A stretch of DNA of 10,574 nucleotides from Christensenellaceae bacterium (GTDB lineage Bacteria > Bacillota > Clostridia > Christensenellales > UBA1750), in assembly GCA_031287285.1 (NCBI GenBank), contig JAITTC010000238.1, positions 1-10,574 of the forward strand. Direction: 5' to 3'. Numbering within the stretch: the first letter of the stretch is position 1; the number at the start of each line of letters is the position of its first letter. Below are positions 5,728 to 10,574 of the stretch, piece by piece. The position numbers and the translations under genes were made by a program. The notes under the pieces are model-generated. The model had not been told where the DNA came from. It searched no databases and saw nothing but the letters and a program-made list of their open reading frames with translations.

Positions 5728-7821
5728 CTAAACGTTGATCCCCGGAACCGCCGCGCCCTTGCGCAAGAAGAGGGGGATGACATCAAGCGGCGCCTCGGCC
5801 TCGACCCATTGCCCGCCCGCATACTCCCTGCCGGTCGCGCACTCCTGCCAAAGCTCGGGCCCCGGCAAATAGACCCGCTTTTTCGTCGCCCCGGCCTCAT
5901 AGACTGGCGAAACCAAGAGATCGGGCCCAAAAAGGTAGCTCTCGTCCACCCGCCAGGCGCTTTCGTCTTGCGGATAGTGGTAAAACAGCGGGCGCATCAG
6001 CGGCCTGCCAAATTCGTGTGCCTCCCACATCAGCCGCGCTATGTAGGGCTTCATCGCCTCGCGCAGCAAGAGGTACTTTTTAAGGATGGGATAAGCCTCT
6101 TCGCCGAAGCGCCAGACCTCGTTTTCGGCCCCGCTGCCGAATTGCTCCACGCCGTTTCGGTAAAGGGGCTCGGGGTTTTCGTAGGGCAGCCTGTCGCCAT
6201 GCAGGCGCATCACCGGCTGAAAGGCGCCCCAGGCAAACCAGCGCAGGAGCAGCTCGCGGAACCCCTCCTGCGCGGGGAAGCCCGACAGGAAGCCGCCGAT
6301 GTCGGTCGTCCACCAGTGCAGGCCCGAAACCCCGGCGTTGATGCCCGCCGTGATCTGCTGGCGCATGGATTTGAACGAGGACTGCACGTCGCCAGACCAG
6401 GTGAGCGCCCCGTAGCGCTGCGCCCCGGCCCAGCCGCAGCGAATGAGGCAAAGAATATCGCTTTCGCCCGCCCTTTCCAGGCCGTCGTAGAAGGCCTTGC
6501 AGAAGTAGAACGGGTACATATTCGAGGTTTGCAGCGCGGGGCCGTTGTAATAGCGCAGGTTGTCGATCTGCTCGTTGTTGTAGATGGGCTCCGCGCTGTC
6601 AAGCCAGAAGAGCTTGATGCCCTTATCGTAGTAGTTTTGCTTGCAGACCTTCCAGATGAACTCGCGCGCGCCCGGATTCATCGCGTCAAAGAGCGTCACC
6701 TCGCCCATGAACAGCGAGGTCATCAGGCCGCCCCTGTCGTTGCGGATGAGATAATCCCTCTCTTTCATTTCAGCAAAGTCCTCGCTGCGCACGTCGACCG
6801 TGGGCCAAACCGAAACCACCAGGCTGATGCCAAGGCTTTGCAGCTCGCGCACCATGCCCTCTGGGTCCGGCCAGTCGACCGGGTCAAACTTCCAGTCGCC
6901 TTGCATCGTCCAGTGGAAGAAGTCCACCACGATTGCGTCCATCGGAAGGCCCAGCCGCTTGTGCTCGCGCGCCACGCTCAGCAGCTCTTCCTGCGTTTTA
7001 TAGCGCAGCTTGCACTGCCAAAAGCCCATCAAATCCTGCCGCATCATCGGCGCGGTGCCAACCGCGCTGGCGTAGCTTTGAAGGATCTCATCCGGGCTGT
7101 CGCCCGCGCAGATCCAGTAGTCGATCTGCCTGGTCGAGCGCGCCGTCCACACGCTTTCGTTCTTCATGAAGCTCACATCGCCCACGGCTGGATTGTTCCA
7201 CAAAAAGCCGTAGCCGCGCGACGAGAGCAAGAACGGGCAGGAAATCTGCGAGTTTTGCTGCACGAGCGGCAGGCGAAGACCCTTTAAATCGAGGCTGTCT
7301 TCCTGATACTGGCCCATGCCATAGAGCCTTTCGCCCTCGTAGGCCTCAAAATGGATCGCCGCACGGTAGCCTTCCCTGCCAATGTGCGGCTTTAACCAGC
7401 GCGCGGGGCGATTGAGCGGCACCGAGTATTCCGAAAGGTCGCTCCGGTTGCGGATGCACTCGCTTAAAAGCTCCTCGCCGCGCGCGTTTTCAAAGCGCAG
7501 ATAGCCGTGCCTGTCGATGACCGCGCGCATCTTTCCGTTTTGGATGAAGGCCGCGTTTTCTTGCAGGTTCAGGGCAGCGTCTGAAAAGGAGCCCCCGGCA
7601 GCCGCCCGCTGCTTGTTGTTCTTGGGCGCGTCGCGCAGCATGCCCAGTTGGGCAAAAAGCGCCTGGCTTTTGGGCAGCAGCGCCCCATTTTCGTCGAGTT
7701 CCAGCTTGGCTGCCCGCGTCAGGCGCACGCGAAGGCCATCCCTGCCCCAGGGCTCTATCTGAATCTTTTCCTCGCCGCTCTGCCAGAAGAGCCGGTTTTG
7801 GCTTAAATCAAAAATCGGCAT
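5728..7821 (-). CDS. GH31 alpha-glycosidase (alpha-glucosidase/alpha-xylosidase type), second of a tandem pair
   Basis: The 697-residue protein is a retaining family GH31 enzyme, which releases alpha-linked glucose, xylose or related sugars from the non-reducing end. An N-terminal beta-sandwich (about 1-250; IEPWGRDGLRVR near the start) precedes the catalytic barrel (about 260-600). The nucleophile is D408 in FWLDSAEP and the acid/base is D478 in TWSGD. GFWQCKLRY (266-274), GDWKFDP (308-314), WWTTDIGGF (503-511) and RLHGDR (539-544) are also GH31 motifs. A short C-terminal sandwich with DVIPLFLRKG ends the protein; it lacks the extra C-terminal domain of many 900-residue relatives. No signal peptide is present, so it should act on imported substrate. 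The ATG is preceded by GGGAGGGG, which overlaps the stop of the upstream paralogue, giving a 15-base gap. Sequence alone does not separate glucosidase from xylosidase activity. Confidence 0.92.
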   Translation of the reverse strand: MPIFDLSQNRLFWQSGEEKIQIEPWGRDGLRVRLTRAAKLELDENGALLPKSQALFAQLGMLRDAPKNNKQRAAAGGSFSDAALNLQENAAFIQNGKMRAVIDRHGYLRFENARGEELLSECIRNRSDLSEYSVPLNRPARWLKPHIGREGYRAAIHFEAYEGERLYGMGQYQEDSLDLKGLRLPLVQQNSQISCPFLLSSRGYGFLWNNPAVGDVSFMKNESVWTARSTRQIDYWICAGDSPDEILQSYASAVGTAPMMRQDLMGFWQCKLRYKTQEELLSVAREHKRLGLPMDAIVVDFFHWTMQGDWKFDPVDWPDPEGMVRELQSLGISLVVSVWPTVDVRSEDFAEMKERDYLIRNDRGGLMTSLFMGEVTLFDAMNPGAREFIWKVCKQNYYDKGIKLFWLDSAEPIYNNEQIDNLRYYNGPALQTSNMYPFYFCKAFYDGLERAGESDILCLIRCGWAGAQRYGALTWSGDVQSSFKSMRQQITAGINAGVSGLHWWTTDIGGFLSGFPAQEGFRELLLRWFAWGAFQPVMRLHGDRLPYENPEPLYRNGVEQFGSGAENEVWRFGEEAYPILKKYLLLREAMKPYIARLMWEAHEFGRPLMRPLFYHYPQDESAWRVDESYLFGPDLLVSPVYEAGATKKRVYLPGPELWQECATGREYAGGQWVEAEAPLDVIPLFLRKGAAVPGINV

Positions 7822-7836
7822 CGCTGATCCCCTCCC

Positions 7837-9933
7837 TTATGCCATCCGCAGCTTCGCGCCCGCGCGAACGAACAGCGGAATGACGTCGATGGGCGCCGTG
7901 GCCTTCACCCTTTGCCCGCCCGTAAAGGCCCTGCCGGTCGCCAGTTCCAGCCAGCTTTCGCCCCTTGGCAGATAGACCTCGCGCTCGCTTACGCCTGCCT
8001 CAAAGACCGGCGCCACGAGCAAATCGGGCCCGAACATGTACTGGTCGCTGAGCCCCCAGGCGTTTTCGTCGCCCGGGAAGGCGTAATGCATCATTCGCAT
8101 GACGGGGCTGCCCTTTTCGTGCGCCTCCTGCATCAGATCCTTAATATAGGGGCGAAGCTTTTGGCGAAGCTCGATGTACTTCCTTAAAACGGCCTCGTTC
8201 TTTTCGCCAAAGCTCCAAATCTCGTTCCCAGCTCCGCTGCCAAAGCGCTTGATCTGCCCATAATAGCCCTGCGGCGGGTCCGCATAGGGCAATCGGTCGC
8301 CGTGCAGGCGCATGACTGGCAAAAAGCAGCCCCAGGCAAACCAGCGCAGCAGCAATTCCTGAAATTCAGGGCTCTCGGTGAAGCCGCCCAGGAAGCCCCC
8401 GATGTCGCAAGTCCACCAGGGGATGCCCGCCATGCCGGCCGAAAGCCCGGCTGCGAGCTGCTTGCGCATGGCCTTGAAGCTCGACTCCACATCGCCTGAC
8501 CAAAGCAGCGCGCCGTAGCGCTGCGAGCCTGCCCAGGCGCAGCGGATGAGGCTTAGGGGGTTTTGAACGCCCTCGGCGCGCATCCCCTCGTAAAAGCCCT
8601 GCAGGTAGCGCAGGGGGTATTCGTTGGCGCAGGCAAGCGCCGGGCCCTTGTGGTAGCGCACGTTGTCGAGTTCGTCGTAGTCGATCTCGGGCTCCGCCTC
8701 GTCAAGCCAAAAGAGCCGGATTCCTTGGCTCCAGTAGTTTTGCTTGGCCTTTTGCCAAACATAGTCGCGCGCGCCCGGATTTAAGGCGTCGTAATAGGTC
8801 GTCGGGCCCATCCAGGTGGCCAAAATCTCGCTGCCCCTGTCGCGGTGCAGAAGATAGCCGCGCTCCTTCATGGGGCCGTAGTTCTCGCTGCGGTTATCGA
8901 CGGTGGGCCAAAGCGAAACCATCAGCCGGATTCCCATGCGGCTGAGCTCCTTCACCATCCCCTCCGGGTCGGGGAAGTCGCGCGGGTCGAATTTCCAGTC
9001 GCCTTGCGCCGTCCAGTGGAAAAAATCGACCACGATCACGTCGAGCCGCACGCCGCGCCGCTGGTATTCGCGCGCAACCGAAAGAAGCTCGTCCTGGGTC
9101 TGGTAGCGCAGCTTGCACTGCCAAAAGCCCATCAGATCCTCGTCCATCATCGGCGGCCTGCCGGTCACCGCGGTGTATTTTTCAAGGATTGCGGCAGGGC
9201 TGCTCCCCGCGCAGATCCAGTAGTCGATCTGCCTGCCGCGCTCTGCTGTCCAAAAGGTGATGTTTTCCCCCAGGGTGAGCTGCCCCACGGCCGGGTTGTT
9301 CCACAAAAAGCCATAGCCGCGCGACGACGAAAGGAAGGGAATCGAGGCCTGCGAGTTTCGGTGCAGAAGCTCGAGCGTCGCGCCCTTCATGTTCGTGAAA
9401 TCCTCCTGGTATTGCCCAAGGCCATAGAACTGCTCGCCCGCGTAGGCCTCAAAGCTCATCGAAATCTCGAAATTGCCGCCCGGAACCGGTCTGAAATTTC
9501 TGGCCTTCACGTTCAGCGGCACCGAGAATTCAGAAAGGTCGCTGCGGTCGCGCACGTACTCGCGCAAAAGCTCCGCGCCGGTTTTCGCGTTCAAAAAGCG
9601 AAGATAGCCGTGCCTGTCGATCTCCGCCGCGATCTCGCCGTTTTGGATGCGCAGGGCGTTTGGCTTCTTTTGCGGCCGTTCGGCTGTGTGGTATTCACCT
9701 TGGCCCAGGCGGGCCGCGTCCTGCGCGAAGTTGGGCGGCGCGGTTTCCAGCAGCTCAGTTGCGGCGATCGGCGTTTCTGGCCTTGGCAGCAGCGCGCCAA
9801 GCTCGCCAAGCTCCATCTCGCCATTCTGCGTCACGCGGACGCGCAGCCCGTCCCTGCCCCAGGGTTCGATGCGAATCTTTTCCGTGTCTCTCTGCCAAAG
9901 AAGAACGCCGCCCTCGGCGCTTAAAACAGCCAT
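7837..9933 (-). CDS. GH31 alpha-glycosidase (alpha-glucosidase/alpha-xylosidase type), first of a tandem pair
   Basis: The 698-residue protein aligns with its neighbour from end to end, with well over half the residues identical in the barrel. The nucleophile is D411 in FWLDEAEP and the acid/base is D481 in LWSGD. GFWQCKLRY (269-277), GDWKFDP (311-317), WWTCDIGGF (506-514) and RLHGDR (542-547) repeat the GH31 pattern. Differences near the active site include the residues after the nucleophile (EIDYDELDN here, IYNNEQIDN in the neighbour) and the strand before the WW motif (AGIP against SGLH). These could change what the two enzymes accept. The ATG at 9933 is chosen because GGGAGG lies 7 bases upstream; a longer TTG start at 9951 would put this site inside the gene. 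It is the first gene after a good promoter. No signal peptide is seen, so a cytoplasmic enzyme is expected. Confidence 0.92.
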   Translation of the reverse strand: MAVLSAEGGVLLWQRDTEKIRIEPWGRDGLRVRVTQNGEMELGELGALLPRPETPIAATELLETAPPNFAQDAARLGQGEYHTAERPQKKPNALRIQNGEIAAEIDRHGYLRFLNAKTGAELLREYVRDRSDLSEFSVPLNVKARNFRPVPGGNFEISMSFEAYAGEQFYGLGQYQEDFTNMKGATLELLHRNSQASIPFLSSSRGYGFLWNNPAVGQLTLGENITFWTAERGRQIDYWICAGSSPAAILEKYTAVTGRPPMMDEDLMGFWQCKLRYQTQDELLSVAREYQRRGVRLDVIVVDFFHWTAQGDWKFDPRDFPDPEGMVKELSRMGIRLMVSLWPTVDNRSENYGPMKERGYLLHRDRGSEILATWMGPTTYYDALNPGARDYVWQKAKQNYWSQGIRLFWLDEAEPEIDYDELDNVRYHKGPALACANEYPLRYLQGFYEGMRAEGVQNPLSLIRCAWAGSQRYGALLWSGDVESSFKAMRKQLAAGLSAGMAGIPWWTCDIGGFLGGFTESPEFQELLLRWFAWGCFLPVMRLHGDRLPYADPPQGYYGQIKRFGSGAGNEIWSFGEKNEAVLRKYIELRQKLRPYIKDLMQEAHEKGSPVMRMMHYAFPGDENAWGLSDQYMFGPDLLVAPVFEAGVSEREVYLPRGESWLELATGRAFTGGQRVKATAPIDVIPLFVRAGAKLRMA

Positions 9934-9940
9934 GGCAAGG

Positions 9941-9946
9941 CCTCCC
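9941..9946 (-). promoter_or_regulatory. Ribosome binding site deciding the start of the first GH31 gene
   Basis: On the minus strand GGGAGG is followed by CCTTGCC and ATG, a 7-base spacing. It supports the ATG at 9933 over the in-frame TTG at 9951. Confidence 0.75.
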
Positions 9947-9972
9947 TTCAAAACGCTCTTCGGTCTTTGTTA

Positions 9973-10001
9973 AGTATAGAGAAACTTTAGGTAAAACGCA
10001 A
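9973..10001 (-). promoter_or_regulatory. Sigma-A-type promoter of the GH31 operon
   Basis: On the minus strand TTGCGT (10001-9996) is followed after 17 bases by TATACT (9978-9973). The expected transcription start is near 9966, which gives a leader of about 33 bases to the ATG at 9933. The -35 matches four of six consensus bases and the -10 matches five. The spacer is AT-rich, as is typical of active promoters. Confidence 0.7.
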
Positions 10002-10023
10002 GGAAGCTGGGGCAAAAAAACGG

Positions 10024-10029
10024 TATACT
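10024..10029 (+). promoter_or_regulatory. Possible -10 box of the plus-strand gene
   Basis: TATACT lies about 36 bases before the likely start of the plus-strand gene. At the right distance upstream there is only AGGAAG, which is not a -35 box, so the promoter would be weak or need an activator. The box is offered as a candidate only. Confidence 0.35.
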
Positions 10030-10065
10030 CTTTTAAAACTCGAATGCGATAAGAAGGTGCGCCCC

Positions 10066-10574
10066 TTGCAAGCCCAAAAAGAAATCCTCCAACACCACGC
10101 CGAGCGCTATGCGGGCTTTGGCCCGCAGGACGCGGTCAAGCTCCTCTACCAATCGGAGTTCGGCGGCGGCCATATCTTAACCGACCGGCAGTCTGCCCTT
10201 GCCTATTTGCGACAGGAATGCGCTGAAACGCCTAAAAAAAGCGCCGAGGAGCTCTTTGAGCCGATCGGCGGCGGCTTTTGCCGCCTGCACCTGGGCGCGC
10301 TGCGGGGCGAAAGCGAGCTGCTCGCCGCCTGGCGGCTCTTCTGCGAGGGAGCTTCCGCCGCCCATGGCAGCCAGGAAGGCCTTCTTGCCAAATTTGCGCC
10401 CCTGTGCGCCCTCGCCGGCGAAAACAGGCTCCCCTTTGCCCTTGACGAGCTCCACGCCTACCTTTCTGCCTACGAGGCGGAGGGCTGCCCCATGCTGCGC
10501 CACAGCGAGGGTTACCGCTTGAAGAACGCCCCCGCCTACCGCGTGCTGCCCGAAAGCCTAGGCGCCCTCTTCCC
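10066..10574 (+). CDS. Conserved hypothetical protein, cut by the right edge
   Basis: An open frame runs from TTG at 10066 to the end of the window, covering 169 codons without a stop. The TTG is preceded by AAGAAGG at 8-base spacing; an in-frame GTG at 10057 is the other possible start. The predicted protein has an acidic, helical character, with KLLYQSEFGGGHIL (about 25-38), IGGGFCRLHL (about 67-76) and a later RHSEGYRLKNAPAYRVL block (about 145-161). I recognise this pattern only loosely, as that of uncharacterised cytoplasmic proteins found in Firmicutes, and I cannot name a function. There is no signal peptide or membrane segment. It is transcribed away from the GH31 operon, so a shared role is not implied. 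The ORFs on the opposite strand here are shadows of this frame. Confidence 0.68.
   Translation, partial: MQAQKEILQHHAERYAGFGPQDAVKLLYQSEFGGGHILTDRQSALAYLRQECAETPKKSAEELFEPIGGGFCRLHLGALRGESELLAAWRLFCEGASAAHGSQEGLLAKFAPLCALAGENRLPFALDELHAYLSAYEAEGCPMLRHSEGYRLKNAPAYRVLPESLGALF

Larger units (their letters stand above)
9934..10065. other. Divergent intergenic region
   Basis: This region separates the minus-strand GH31 operon from the plus-strand gene at the right edge and is more AT-rich than its surroundings. It contains a good promoter facing the GH31 genes and a weaker -10-like box facing the other way, so both transcription units probably start here. I found no clear operator palindrome or catabolite-response element. 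Confidence 0.7.

Noticed and set aside
5809..7287. Long plus-strand open frame (492 codons) opposite the second GH31 gene
   Set aside because: It lies entirely antisense to a gene with intact GH31 catalytic motifs. Its translation is rich in Arg, Ala, His and Pro with no recognisable motif, as expected from the antisense of GC-rich coding DNA.
8845..9924. Long plus-strand open frame (359 codons) opposite the first GH31 gene
   Set aside because: It has the same antisense composition. It even resembles parts of the other antisense frame, because the two GH31 genes are paralogues.
5728..9933. Sulfoquinovosidase (YihQ-type GH31) identity for the GH31 pair
   Set aside because: The FHW...GDWKFDP and WLDxAEP motifs fit the alpha-glucosidase/alpha-xylosidase branch, and I see no sulfoquinovose-binding motif of the YihQ type or other sulfosugar genes nearby.

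Overview
The window is GC-rich (about 60% by eye) bacterial DNA. Seven genes are read on the minus strand, and one gene, cut by the right edge, is read on the plus strand. Strong GGAGG-type ribosome binding sites, sigma-A-like promoters (CTGACA-17-TATACT and TTGCGT-17-TATACT), occasional TTG starts and the gene families present suggest a Firmicute, probably a GC-rich gut-type clostridium. That placement is inference, because there is no rRNA or marker gene to confirm it.

Reading in the direction of transcription (right to left), two tandem paralogous family GH31 alpha-glycosidases (9933-7837 and 7821-5728) form one operon. It starts at a good promoter in the divergent intergenic region at 9934-10065. 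A gene-free stretch of about 580 bases (5146-5727) follows. It holds two complete copies and several fragments of a palindromic 104-110 bp repeat. Next come an M29-type aminopeptidase (5145-3922) and a GH32-like glycoside hydrolase (3896-2523), 25 bases apart. A second promoter, whose -35 box overlaps the stop codon of the GH32-like gene, starts a short operon. This contains an XRE-type regulator with an S24 (LexA/CI-like) C-terminal domain (2446-1748) and two tandem paralogous sugar-phosphate isomerase/epimerase-type TIM-barrel proteins (1742-909 and 897-73). On the plus strand from about 10066 lies the first part of a protein I recognise only as a conserved hypothetical.

Taken together the window looks like an intracellular carbohydrate-utilisation locus. 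Three glycosidases without signal peptides would cut imported oligosaccharides, and two TIM-barrel enzymes would rearrange or epimerise the released sugars or derivatives. An unusual S24-type regulator sits at the head of the epimerase operon. No transporter, kinase or sugar oxidoreductase lies in the window, so the substrate cannot be named. Two separate tandem-duplicate pairs (GH31 and epimerase) in one locus is a notable feature. I see no tRNA, rRNA, CRISPR array, transposase or phage gene.
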